From Pseudomonadota bacterium (GTDB lineage: Bacteria > Pseudomonadota > Gammaproteobacteria > Xanthomonadales > Rhodanobacteraceae): DNA of 48,570 nt. The notes under the pieces are model-generated. The model saw only the letters and a program-made list of their open reading frames with translations. It had not been told where the DNA came from and did no database searches. A program made the position numbers and the translations under genes. Within the stretch, counting starts at the first letter, position 1. Each line of letters starts with the position of its first letter. Location of the stretch: the NCBI GenBank assembly GCA_023430685.1, contig JAEYZH010000063.1:1-48570 (forward strand), given 5' to 3'. Shown here piece after piece: positions 8,921 to 16,952 of the stretch.

Positions 8921-9558
8921 GGCTCGGCTCGTTCGCGCGAGCGCCAGGGCAGTCGCGGGACCGCGGTGTCCAACGGCGGCATCGGTCGACCCGGCGGTGG
9001 CAGCACCGCGGGCAGCCCGAGTGCGTCGATCCAGAGCTCGCGCACCCAGCCGCGGCTGCCATAGAGCTCGCCGTCGTCGCGTGGCGCGGAATCGAATGCG
9101 CTGTCGAGCGTGCGACCGGTTTCGTCGGGCGATGCGTGCGCGAGATGACCGATCAGTTCCCAGACGCGATGCACGCGGATCGCCGCATGTTCGACGCATT
9201 CCGCGGCGACCACCTGCGCGGCAGTCGCATCGCCCGTCTCCTGCGCTTCGCGCATCGCCGCGAGCAGCGCCGACGTCAGGTTCGCCGCGATGCGGCGCCC
9301 TGAAGTTTCCGAGCGCAGGCCGAGGTCGAGTTGCTGCAACACGAGCATCAGCGCGCGCTCGCGCCGGCGCGCGCGCTCGAGCATGTCGCGCCAGCGCCGC
9401 GCGAGGTCGCCATGCGTCGCGCAGCGCAGCGCCGACGCGAGGACTTGGGCATTGCCGTGCTCGGCTTCGTGCGCCTGCAGCAGCAGGTCGCGCAGGCGCA
9501 AGGCATCGACGGCGTGGGTCGCCGGAAAGCGGGACGCGGTCGTGGCGTGCAGGGCCAT
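8917..9558 (-). CDS. Possible ferritin-like four-helix protein
   Basis: The 213-residue product is mostly helical. Residues about 20-75 (LLLQAHEAEHGNAQVL, then RRWRDMLERARRRERALMLV) and a third helix with ECVEHAAIRVHRVWELIG resemble the E/H pattern of ferritin-like proteins of the YciE/YciF (DUF892) type. The match is by eye and weak. A long Pro-containing C-terminal tail (about residues 150-213) is not typical of that family. No convincing Shine-Dalgarno precedes the ATG. The gene is 56 bp after the small membrane protein gene and overlaps the next gene by 4 bp, placing it in the cytochrome operon. A role in metal or oxidative stress handling is only a guess. Confidence 0.6.
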   Translation of the reverse strand: MALHATTASRFPATHAVDALRLRDLLLQAHEAEHGNAQVLASALRCATHGDLARRWRDMLERARRRERALMLVLQQLDLGLRSETSGRRIAANLTSALLAAMREAQETGDATAAQVVAAECVEHAAIRVHRVWELIGHLAHASPDETGRTLDSAFDSAPRDDGELYGSRGWVRELWIDALGLPAVLPPPGRPMPPLDTAVPRLPWRSRERAEP

Positions 9559-9614
9559 GGCGCGCAGTAAGCGCGCGCGATCCTAAACACGGCATGACCA
9601 TCCGGCCCGGCGAT

Positions 9615-9917
9615 TCAGCCTCGCAGCCAGCGCGCCCGCAGCGGCACCGCCAGCGCGAGCAGGCCGAGGAACACGCCGTACGCGAGCAGGGTCGCCACGA
9701 TCTGTTGCCAGATGCGCCCCTGGTCCGCCACGAGCGCATGGCCCCAACGCATCGCGGCGACGCTGAGCACGCCGGCGGCCAGCACCACCGCGAGATCGGC
9801 GAGCGTGCGCCGTGCATGCCGCGGGCGACGCGGGAACAGGCAGTAGAGCGCGCCGAGGATCGCGAATGAGGGCAGGAACAGGATGAACGCGAGTGCGGTT
9901 TCGACGCCGGGACTCAT
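9615..9917 (-). CDS. Small three-helix membrane protein
   Basis: The 100-residue product has three hydrophobic stretches at about residues 7-27, 42-59 and 70-91, separated by basic loops (FPRRPRHARR and a C-terminal RARWLRG), consistent with an inner-membrane protein. The ATG is preceded by gaggcgg and lies 7 bp after the triheme cytochrome stop, so it is co-transcribed. Small membrane proteins occur beside alternative cytochrome oxidase genes, but I cannot name this family. Confidence 0.72.
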   Translation of the reverse strand: MSPGVETALAFILFLPSFAILGALYCLFPRRPRHARRTLADLAVVLAAGVLSVAAMRWGHALVADQGRIWQQIVATLLAYGVFLGLLALAVPLRARWLRG

Positions 9918-9924
9918 GGCCGCC

Positions 9925-11208
9925 TCATTCGATCAGGATGCCGTGGCGCGCGTCGACATCGCCGGCGCCGAGACGCGATTCGCGTCCGCCCCAGCGCGTG
10001 CGGATGTAGTTCGTGACCGCGGCGATCTCGGCCGAGGTCAGCGTCTGCACGAACGGCGGCATCGTGTACGGGCGCGGATGTCCGGCCGTCGTCGGCGCCA
10101 TCCCGCCGTAGAGGATCATGCGGATCGCGTTGGCGGGATCGGGCGCGGTCACCGCGACGGCGTCGATCAGCGGCGGATGGCGACCGGCCACGCCGCGGCC
10201 GTCGCTGCCGTGGCAGTCGGCGCACTCGCGTTCATAGAGTGCCTGGCCTTGCGCGTCGGCGACCGCTGCCATCGATGGCGTCGGCGCGGGCCTGCGCGCG
10301 GGGATCGATTTCAGGTATGCGGCCATCGCCAGCGCATCGTCCTCGCGCAGGTGGCGCAGGCTCTCGTACACGACTTCCGCCATCGGCCCGTAGGCGTCGC
10401 CGTGCGGCGAACTCCCGTCGCGCAGGTAGGCCGCGAGTTCGGATTCGGAATAGCGCGCGAGCTGGCGCTCGTCGAGTGGCGGCGCGTACCAGCCGAGTCC
10501 GGGTATCGTGCCGCCAGCGAGATAACCCTCGGGCGGCAGCGAGCCGCGTTCGCCGCGCGTGCCGTGGCACATCGCGCAATGGCCGAGTCCGTCGACGAGG
10601 TAGCGGCCTCGCCGCCATGGCGCCGGCTGGTTCGCGCCGAACGCGGGATCGGCGGGCCGTTCATGCAGCATGCGCCAGCCGATCAGCGCGGGTCGCCAGC
10701 TCGCGGGGAACTCGAGCCGGTTCGCCGGCGTCGGGCTGGCGCTCGCGGGCAGGCTTGCGAGGAACGCGTAGAGCGCGTCGAGGTCGGCGTCGGTGAGCAG
10801 CGCGAAGTGCGCGTAAGGGAACACGGGATACAGCACGCCATGTCGGCTCACGCCGTGGCGCATCGCATGGCGGAACTCGGCCAGCGACCACTCGCCGAGG
10901 CCGGTCTTCGCATCGGGCGTGAGGTTGGTGCTGTGGATCGTGCCGTACGGCGTGCGGAACGCACGCCCGCCCGCGTACGGCGTGCCGCCGCGCGTGGTGT
11001 GGCAGGTCGCGCAGTTGCCGATGCGCGCGAGGTATTCGCCTTCGGCCAGCAGCGCAGCTGACGACGCGGGCGCTGCGCGCGAGGCCAGCGGAACGCGAAA
11101 GGGCGCGAGCCCGCCCTGGCGCGCGAGCAGCACGCAGCCGACCGCGAGCGCGAGCAGCACCAGCGGCGCGAGCGCGAGCAGCATCCAGCCGAGTGCGCGC
11201 CGGCTCAT
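9925..11208 (-). CDS. Membrane-anchored triheme cytochrome c
   Basis: The 427-residue product begins with an uncleaved signal/anchor helix (about residues 8-28) and carries three haem c motifs: CATCH (C66-H70), CAMCH (starting C211) and CADCH (starting C329). This three-domain layout resembles the cytochrome subunits of membrane alcohol/gluconate dehydrogenases (for example STNLTPD after the first haem). No dehydrogenase flavin or quinoprotein subunit is nearby. The ATG overlaps the upstream diheme cytochrome stop by ATGA, which fixes the start. It probably passes electrons in the periplasm between donors and an oxidase. Confidence 0.88.
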   Translation of the reverse strand: MSRRALGWMLLALAPLVLLALAVGCVLLARQGGLAPFRVPLASRAAPASSAALLAEGEYLARIGNCATCHTTRGGTPYAGGRAFRTPYGTIHSTNLTPDAKTGLGEWSLAEFRHAMRHGVSRHGVLYPVFPYAHFALLTDADLDALYAFLASLPASASPTPANRLEFPASWRPALIGWRMLHERPADPAFGANQPAPWRRGRYLVDGLGHCAMCHGTRGERGSLPPEGYLAGGTIPGLGWYAPPLDERQLARYSESELAAYLRDGSSPHGDAYGPMAEVVYESLRHLREDDALAMAAYLKSIPARRPAPTPSMAAVADAQGQALYERECADCHGSDGRGVAGRHPPLIDAVAVTAPDPANAIRMILYGGMAPTTAGHPRPYTMPPFVQTLTSAEIAAVTNYIRTRWGGRESRLGAGDVDARHGILIE

Positions 11209-11924
11209 CGCGAATCCTGCGCATGCGCGAGGCTGCCGCATGGGCTCGGCGGCACGAACGAACCCGCGGCCGCGGGCGGCTCGCCGTCCGCATGCGCCTG
11301 CTGCGAAAGCCAGGTCGCGACCGCGCGCACGTCGCGCGGAGACATCGCGTTCGCGATGTCGGCCATGCAATCGGGCGCACGGGCGCGCCGCACGCCGTCA
11401 CGCCAGTTGCCGATCTGCGCGATGATGTAGTCGGCCGGCAACCCGACCAGCGCCGGGATGCCGGGTTCGAGCCCGGTCAGCGCGCGGCCGTGGCAGGCGC
11501 TGCAGGCATCGACGCCGCGCGCGGGGTCGCCCTCGAACACGAGGCGTTCGGCGGTCGCGCGCATCGCGTCGGTCAGCCGTTCCGCACCGGTATCGGCGGC
11601 GCGCGTGCGCGGCGGCTGCATCGCATAGTGGCGCGCGATCTCGTGCAGCCACGCATCGTCGGCGAACTGCACGAGCCAGGTCATCTGCGCGTTCGTGCGG
11701 CGGCCGTCGCGGAACGCGACGAGCTGGTCGAACAGGTAATCCGCGGGCTTGCCGGCGAGGTGCGGCACATACTCGGCGCCACCCGCGCCGACGCCGCGCT
11801 CGCCATGGCAGGTGGTGCACGCGGCCAGGTGCGGCTCGAGGTCGCCGGCGCGTGCGCAACCCGCGGCGAGCGCGAGCAGCGCCACCCACGCGAACCACGC
11901 TGCCGGCACGCCGCGCGCGCTCAT
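11205..11924 (-). CDS. Diheme cytochrome c, c4-like, probable lipoprotein
   Basis: The 239-residue product has a signal peptide ending in a lipobox-like LAAGC (C23) and two haem motifs, CTTCH (C36) and CSACH (C141), each in a c4-type domain (YVPHLAGKPADYLFDQL and IPALVGLPADYIIAQIGNW). Cytochromes c4 donate electrons to haem-copper oxidases. It follows the DUF2909 gene by 4 bp and overlaps the triheme cytochrome by 4 bp. Confidence 0.9.
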   Translation of the reverse strand: MSARGVPAAWFAWVALLALAAGCARAGDLEPHLAACTTCHGERGVGAGGAEYVPHLAGKPADYLFDQLVAFRDGRRTNAQMTWLVQFADDAWLHEIARHYAMQPPRTRAADTGAERLTDAMRATAERLVFEGDPARGVDACSACHGRALTGLEPGIPALVGLPADYIIAQIGNWRDGVRRARAPDCMADIANAMSPRDVRAVATWLSQQAHADGEPPAAAGSFVPPSPCGSLAHAQDSR

Positions 11925-11928
11925 CGCA

Positions 11929-12138
11929 TCACCCGTTGATGCCGTGCGGCTGGATCCAGCCCATCCAGATCGCGAAGATCACGAGCAGGATCAGGCCGAC
12001 CGAGATCGCGATGCGGCGCGTCAGCGCCTTCAGCGTGCGATCGCTGCCGCCCTTGTCGACCATCATGTAGTACAGGCCCGCGCCGAGGTTGTAGACGATC
12101 GCGAGCAGCGCCACGACGATCAGGATCTTGCCGAGCAT
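11929..12138 (-). CDS. DUF2909 twin-transmembrane protein
   Basis: The 69-residue product has two transmembrane helices (about residues 4-26 and 46-63) around a short basic loop (DKGGSDRTLKALTRR) and ends with WMGWIQPHG, the hallmark of the DUF2909 family. Family members usually sit between coxC and surf1 in cytochrome c oxidase operons. The start is supported by ggagg six bases upstream. It is the first gene of the cytochrome c operon here. Confidence 0.9.
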   Translation of the reverse strand: MLGKILIVVALLAIVYNLGAGLYYMMVDKGGSDRTLKALTRRIAISVGLILLVIFAIWMGWIQPHGING

Positions 12139-12153
12139 TGCATCCTCCGTTGC

Positions 12154-12837
12154 TTACCGTGCCGGACCTTGGTCCCGCATGCGGCGCGTACTATGCACCT
12201 TGCGGCGACGCGAAGCAGCCGCGGCATCGGGTCGCGCCGCGGGCAGGCATTCGAGGGCCGCGACCGACCGCATCAGGCGCGATCCGAGGTAGGCGTGCGA
12301 GCCGCACGCGAGCAGTCCGGCCTCGGCGAAGCGTGCGCGGTACCAGTCCGGCGCACGCGCGATGAAGCCTTCGCGATCGCCGTCGACGGCGTCGCGCGAA
12401 GTGAACAGCTCGATGAACGCGACGCCTTCGAGCAGTTCGCCGAAGCCCGACAGGCCGCGCCTGAGCTCGCGTGCGTCGACGTAGTGCAGCACGTCGCTGC
12501 AGACGACGAGATCGAAGCGCGTGTCGAAGCGCAACTCGGCGAGATCGCCGAATCGCGCGAGCCCGATGTTGCGCCGGCGGCCGTGGCGCGCGACCACATA
12601 CGGGCTCGAATCGAGTCCGCGGTACGCGAGCCCGGGCCGCAGCCGCAGCAGCTCCGCGCGCCACGGCGCCTCGCCGCAGCCGACGTCGAGCACGTTCCCG
12701 ATCGGTCGCGCGAGGTAGTACTCGGCCAGGTGCACCGCGAGCGCGACCTTGCGCGCGAGTTGCGCGCGCGAGCCCACGCGGTGGCGCGGCGAGCGATACC
12801 ACTTGTCGAAGTAGGCGCGGTCGTAGGGCTTGGTCAT
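12154..12837 (-). CDS. Class I SAM-dependent methyltransferase
   Basis: The 227-residue product shows SAM-binding motif I (NVLDVGCGEAPW), an acidic residue after the next strand (YRGLDSS), and motif LVVCSDVLHYV. The N-terminal DRAYFDKWYRSPRHRV is a recurrent start of this group in related bacteria, and on that basis I chose the ATG at 12837 over an upstream ATG at 12864. The substrate is unknown. The gene lies just upstream of the DUF2909 operon (15 bp gap) and is divergent from the phosphatase, so it may head the cytochrome operon transcript. Confidence 0.82.
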   Translation of the reverse strand: MTKPYDRAYFDKWYRSPRHRVGSRAQLARKVALAVHLAEYYLARPIGNVLDVGCGEAPWRAELLRLRPGLAYRGLDSSPYVVARHGRRRNIGLARFGDLAELRFDTRFDLVVCSDVLHYVDARELRRGLSGFGELLEGVAFIELFTSRDAVDGDREGFIARAPDWYRARFAEAGLLACGSHAYLGSRLMRSVAALECLPAARPDAAAASRRRKVHSTRRMRDQGPAR

Positions 12838-12979
12838 GGGGAAGCGCACAGCGAAGTGGCGCATCCTAGCGCGTACGAACGCCGAAGGCGGACATCGTGG
12901 GCAGGCACCGCGCCCGCGCGCGCGGGTCGATCGGGCTCGAAGCGCGCGCGCAGCGGCGCGTTCCCGGACTGCGATGCAG

Positions 12980-13012
12980 TCGTCATGCGCGTGTCACGAG
13001 GGCCGCGATACT
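12980..13012 (+). promoter_or_regulatory. Candidate PHO box and -10 for the alkaline phosphatase gene
   Basis: TCGTCAT (12980-12986), four spacer bases, then GTGTCAC (12991-12997) resemble the two 7-bp direct repeats of a PhoB-binding PHO box, with 5/7 and 6/7 matches to CTGTCAT/C. Nine bases later GATACT (13007-13012) is a fair -10, at the spacing of classical PhoB-dependent promoters that lack a -35. The box is about 60 bp upstream of the phosphatase ATG. Confidence 0.5.
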
Positions 13013-13059
13013 GCATGCCTGCTTGCGCACGCCAGCGCCGCGCATGGAGCCGAGGACCG

Positions 13060-14745
13060 ATGCGACCCACTTGCCTGTTCGCGTGTACGGCCTGCGTGCT
13101 CGCCGTCGCATGCACTCCGTTGCCGCCGCGCGACGCGCCGGTACCCGTCGCACCCGCGCCGCAGGCTGCAGCGGGCCCCGAATCGCCGCAGTCGTGGTTC
13201 GCGAACGGCGCCGCGACCGCGCACGCGAACCTGGCCGGGGCGCCGCGCGCGCGCAACCTCATCGTGTTCCTCGGTGACGGCATGAGCATCGCGACGATCA
13301 CCGCGGCGCGCATTCTCGATGGCCAGCGCAAGGGCGCGAGCGGCGAGGAGAATCGCCTCGCATTCGAGCGCTTCCCGGCCACCGCCCTCGCACGCACCTA
13401 CGAAACCGACTACCAGACGCCCGACTCGGCAGGCACCATGACCGCGATCATGAGCGGCGTGAAGACACGCGATGGCGTGGTCGGCATCGACCAGGTGCCT
13501 GCGCGCGGCGATTGCGCCGCAGCGCGTGGCCACGAGCGCATCACGCTGCTCGAACTCGCCGAGGTCGCCGGCCTCGGGACCGGCGTCGTGACCACCGCGC
13601 GCGTCACGCACGCGACACCGGCCGCGACCTACGGCCACCTCGGCGAGCGCGGCTGGGAGGACGACTCCGTGCTCTCGCCGGCGGCGCGCGCGGAAGGCTG
13701 CGTCGATTTCGCGCGCCAACTCGTCGAGTTCCCGTTCGGCGACGGCATCGATGTCGTGCTCGGCGGCGGGCGCCGCGGATTCCTGCCGGCGACGCAATCG
13801 GATCCCGAGTACCCCTCCCGGACCGGTCGGCGCAACGACGCGCGCGATCTCGTCGCTGAATGGCGCAAGCGCGGCGGACGCTATGTCTGGAACAGGAGCG
13901 GCTTCGACACGGTGGATCCCGCTCGCACCACGCGCCTGCTCGGCCTGTTCGAACCCGGCCACATGCGCTACGAACACGAGCGCGGCGCGGATGCGGGCGG
14001 CGAGCCCGACCTCGCCGAGATGACGCGCACCGCACTCGCGCTGCTCGCGCGCCATGCGCGCGGCTACGTGCTGGTGGTCGAGGGCGGGCGCATCGATCAT
14101 GCACACCATGCGGGCAATGCGTACCGCGCGCTCGACGAGACGATTGAATTCGCCGAAGCCGTGCAGGCGGCGGTGGATGCGACCTCGGCGCGCGACACGC
14201 TGATCCTCGTCACCGCCGACCATGCCCACACGCTGTCGTTCGCGGGCTATCCCGCGCGCGGCAATCCGATCCTCGGCAAGGTGCGTGACGCGGAGGGAAC
14301 GCTCGCGCGCGACGCGACCGGCCTTCCCTACACGACGCTCGGCTATGCGAACGGGCCCGGCCATGCCGGCGCCTCCGACCTGCAGGCCGAAGGACCCAAG
14401 CAGTACCCGCATGAACCCGCGCGCCAGGCGCCCGCCACAGCCGGGCGCCCGGACCTTTCGCAGGTCGACACCGCCGATCCGGACTACCTGCAGGAAGCGA
14501 CGCTGCCCTTGCAGTCGGAAAGCCATGGCGGCGACGACGTCGCCGTGTATGCGCAGGGTCCGGGCGCCGAGGGCGTGCGCGGCTCACTCGAGCAGAACGT
14601 GCTGTTCCACCTGCTGGTGCAGAGCACCCCGGCGCTGAGCGGGGTGCTCTGCGAGCTCGGCGCTTGCGATGCCGACGGCACGCCGGTGCACCTGCCGGAC
14701 CATGCCGCGTTGTTGCGGCGCCACGCAAAGGCCGCCTCGCGCTGA
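13060..14745 (+). CDS. Alkaline phosphatase, PhoA family, probable lipoprotein
   Basis: The 561-residue product starts with a short signal ending in a lipobox-like LAVACT, so it may be anchored to a periplasmic membrane face. NLIVFLGDGMS gives the first metal ligand region. PDSAGTMTAIMSGVK holds the nucleophile Ser123, and EGGRIDHAHHAGNA and VTADHAHTL supply the other zinc and magnesium ligands. A late SHGGDDVAVYAQGP segment provides the last His. The ATG at 13060 follows gaggaccg. The frame stays open far upstream but that part has no homology-like sequence. It would release phosphate from monoesters; the candidate PHO box fits phosphate-starvation control. Confidence 0.92.
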   Translation: MRPTCLFACTACVLAVACTPLPPRDAPVPVAPAPQAAAGPESPQSWFANGAATAHANLAGAPRARNLIVFLGDGMSIATITAARILDGQRKGASGEENRLAFERFPATALARTYETDYQTPDSAGTMTAIMSGVKTRDGVVGIDQVPARGDCAAARGHERITLLELAEVAGLGTGVVTTARVTHATPAATYGHLGERGWEDDSVLSPAARAEGCVDFARQLVEFPFGDGIDVVLGGGRRGFLPATQSDPEYPSRTGRRNDARDLVAEWRKRGGRYVWNRSGFDTVDPARTTRLLGLFEPGHMRYEHERGADAGGEPDLAEMTRTALALLARHARGYVLVVEGGRIDHAHHAGNAYRALDETIEFAEAVQAAVDATSARDTLILVTADHAHTLSFAGYPARGNPILGKVRDAEGTLARDATGLPYTTLGYANGPGHAGASDLQAEGPKQYPHEPARQAPATAGRPDLSQVDTADPDYLQEATLPLQSESHGGDDVAVYAQGPGAEGVRGSLEQNVLFHLLVQSTPALSGVLCELGACDADGTPVHLPDHAALLRRHAKAASR

Positions 14746-14827
14746 GCGGTTGTCGGCGCACGCGAGCTGGTGCAAAGTCGGGGCTCGCCACGTAGACGCC
14801 GACGACCCCGTCGCGGCGTGGAGGACC

Positions 14828-15352
14828 ATGGCCATGAAGCCCGCGCAGGCGATGCCCGCGCCGCGCAGCGAGGCGCTGCCGGATGACCAGGCCGCCGCCG
14901 TGCGCGCGGCCTGCGCGGCAAACCGCGAACGTCCCGGCGCGTTGTTGCCGGTGCTGCACGCGGTGCAACACGCGCTCGGCTGCGTTCCAGCCGCTGCGAT
15001 CGCACTGGTCGCGCGCGAACTCAACCTGAGTCGCGCCGAGGTCCACGGCGTGGCGAGTTTCTACCATCACTTCCGCGCGACACCGCCGGGTCGGCACGTG
15101 GTGCGCATCTGCCGCGCGGAAGCGTGCCAGGCGCGCGGTGCGCGCGCGCTCGAGGCGCATGCACAGCAGGTGCTCGGCATCGGCTTCGGCGCGACCAGCG
15201 ACGATGGCGCGGTCACGCTCGAACCCGCGTACTGCCTCGGCAATTGCGGCTGCGGACCCGCGCTCCTCGTCGACGACGACGAGCTGCACGCGAACGTGAC
15301 GCCCGCGCGCTTCGATGCATTGCTCGTGCACTGGCGCGGAGCCGCGTCGTGA
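14828..15352 (+). CDS. fdsG: NAD-dependent formate dehydrogenase gamma subunit (NuoE-like)
   Basis: The 174-residue product is a thioredoxin-fold [2Fe-2S] protein like NuoE. GALLPVLHAVQHALGCVP and VHGVASFYHHF are family signatures. The cluster cysteines are in ICRAEACQ and AYCLGNCGCGP. The ATG at 14828 follows ggaggacc; another ATG two codons later is possible. It starts 82 bp after the phosphatase and its stop overlaps fdsB by GTGA. It shuttles electrons beside the FMN/NAD subunit in the cytoplasmic Fds complex. Confidence 0.9.
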   Translation: MAMKPAQAMPAPRSEALPDDQAAAVRAACAANRERPGALLPVLHAVQHALGCVPAAAIALVARELNLSRAEVHGVASFYHHFRATPPGRHVVRICRAEACQARGARALEAHAQQVLGIGFGATSDDGAVTLEPAYCLGNCGCGPALLVDDDELHANVTPARFDALLVHWRGAAS

Positions 15353-16908
15353 AGGTCTACGTGCCGCGCGACGCGTCCGCGCTCTCGCTCGGCGCGGATG
15401 CGGTCGCACGCGCGATCGCGGCCGCGGCGGAAGCACACGGCACGCCCGTGCAGCTCGTGCGCAACGGCTCGCGCGGCATGTTCTGGCTCGAGCCTCTGGT
15501 CGAGGTCGAGACGACTGAGGGGCGCGTTGCCTACGGACCCGTGACGGCGGCCGACGTGCGCGCCCTGTTCGAGGCCGATTTCCTGCACGGCGGCGCGCAT
15601 GCGTTGCGCCAGGGCCGGATCGAGGAGAGCGCGTGGTTCGCGCGCCAGCAGCGGCTGTGCTTCTCGCGCGTCGGCATCGTCGATCCGGTCGACGTCGGCG
15701 ACTACCTCGCGAACGAGGGCTACGCGGGCCTGCGCAACGCGCTCGCGATGGCGCCGGCCGACATCGTCGCGACGGTCACCGACTCCGGCCTGCGCGGCCG
15801 CGGCGGCGCCGCATTTCCGACCGGCATCAAGTGGAAGACCGTCCTCGACGCCGCGATGGGGTGCTCTTCCGATTCCCGATTCCCGATTCCCGATTCCCCG
15901 CCGTTCATCGTCTGCAACGCCGACGAAGGCGACTCGGGCACGTTCTCCGACCGCATGCTCATGGAAGGCGATCCGTTGTGCCTGGTCGAGGGCATGACGA
16001 TCGCGGCGCTCGCGGTCGGCGCGGAGCAGGGTTACATCTACCTGCGCAGCGAATACCCGCATGCGCATCGCGCGCTCGAGGCCGCGATCGCGAACGCACG
16101 CGCGGCCGGCTGGCTCGGCGACGACATCGCGCGCAGCGGGCGCCGTTTCGACATCGAGGTACGGCTCGGCGCGGGCGCCTACATCTGCGGCGAGGAAACC
16201 GCGCTGCTCGAGAGCCTCGAGGGACGCCGCGGCCAGGTGCGCTTCAAGCCCCCGCTGCCCGCGATCAAGGGGCTGTTCGGGCGACCGACGATCGTCAACA
16301 ACGTGATCACGTTCGCTTCGGTGCCGCTGGTGCTCGCGCGCGGCGCCGCGTACTACCGCGACTACGGCAGCGGCCGGTCGCGCGGCACGCTGCCGCTGCA
16401 ACTCGCGGGCAACCTCAGGCGCACCGGGCTCGTCGAACTCGCGTTCGGCGCGACGCTGCGCGAACTGCTGTACGAGTTCGGCGGAGGATCGGCGAGCGGC
16501 CGGCCGCTGCGGGCGGTGCAGGTCGGTGGTCCGCTCGGCGCCTACCTCCCGGAGTCGCTGTTCGACACGCCACTCGACTACGAGGCATTCGCGGCGGTCG
16601 GCGCGATGCTCGGGCACGGCGGCATCGTCGCATTCGACGACAGCGTGGACCTGCTCGAGCAAGCGCGCTACGCGATGGCGTTCTGTGCGATCGAATCCTG
16701 CGGCAAGTGCACGCCGTGCCGGATCGGCTCGACGCGCGGCGTCGAAGTGCTCGATCGGGTGCGCGCGGGCGTCGAGCGCGAGCGCAACCTCGCGCTGCTC
16801 GCTGACCTTTGCGACACGATGCGCCATGCTTCGCTCTGCGCGCTCGGCGGCCTCACCCCCGACCCGGTGCAGAGCGCATTGCGGCACTTCCCGGAGGATT
16901 TCGCATGA
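15349..16908 (+). CDS. fdsB: NAD-dependent formate dehydrogenase beta subunit (NuoF-like), with in-frame heptamer insertion
   Basis: The 519-residue product has an N-terminal thioredoxin-like part, then the NuoF core: GRGGAAFPTG and CNADEGDSGTF for FMN and NADH, GAGAYICGEETALLES, and the C-terminal [4Fe-4S] motif ESCGKCTPCRIG with a later Cys in ASLCALGG. It starts at a GTG that forms a 4-bp overlap with fdsG. Between the FMN-binding loop and CNADEGDSG there is an extra segment, CSSDSRFPIPDSPP, encoded by four copies of GATTCCC. Relatives usually have a short loop there. The product remains full length and all motifs are intact, so function is probable. NAD+ reduction takes place on this subunit. 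Confidence 0.9.
   Translation: MKVYVPRDASALSLGADAVARAIAAAAEAHGTPVQLVRNGSRGMFWLEPLVEVETTEGRVAYGPVTAADVRALFEADFLHGGAHALRQGRIEESAWFARQQRLCFSRVGIVDPVDVGDYLANEGYAGLRNALAMAPADIVATVTDSGLRGRGGAAFPTGIKWKTVLDAAMGCSSDSRFPIPDSPPFIVCNADEGDSGTFSDRMLMEGDPLCLVEGMTIAALAVGAEQGYIYLRSEYPHAHRALEAAIANARAAGWLGDDIARSGRRFDIEVRLGAGAYICGEETALLESLEGRRGQVRFKPPLPAIKGLFGRPTIVNNVITFASVPLVLARGAAYYRDYGSGRSRGTLPLQLAGNLRRTGLVELAFGATLRELLYEFGGGSASGRPLRAVQVGGPLGAYLPESLFDTPLDYEAFAAVGAMLGHGGIVAFDDSVDLLEQARYAMAFCAIESCGKCTPCRIGSTRGVEVLDRVRAGVERERNLALLADLCDTMRHASLCALGGLTPDPVQSALRHFPEDFA
15871..15898 (+). repeat. Heptamer tract (GATTCCC)x4 inside fdsB
   Basis: Four perfect copies of GATTCCC lie at 15871, 15878, 15885 and 15892 inside the coding sequence. 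The unit is not a multiple of three, so gain or loss of one copy would shift the frame. A related GAATCCC tract lies at 35851. Confidence 0.95.
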
Positions 16909-16952
16909 AGCGCGGGCACGCGACCCGCCACGCCCGGAGGTCCTGACAGGCC

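Noticed and set aside
11749..13059. Upstream extension of the alkaline phosphatase frame
   Set aside because: The frame is open by chance; signal peptide, ribosome site and candidate promoter all place the start at 13060.
15841..15910. Frameshift or pseudogene in fdsB
   Set aside because: The heptamer insertion keeps the frame and all cofactor motifs before and after it are intact.
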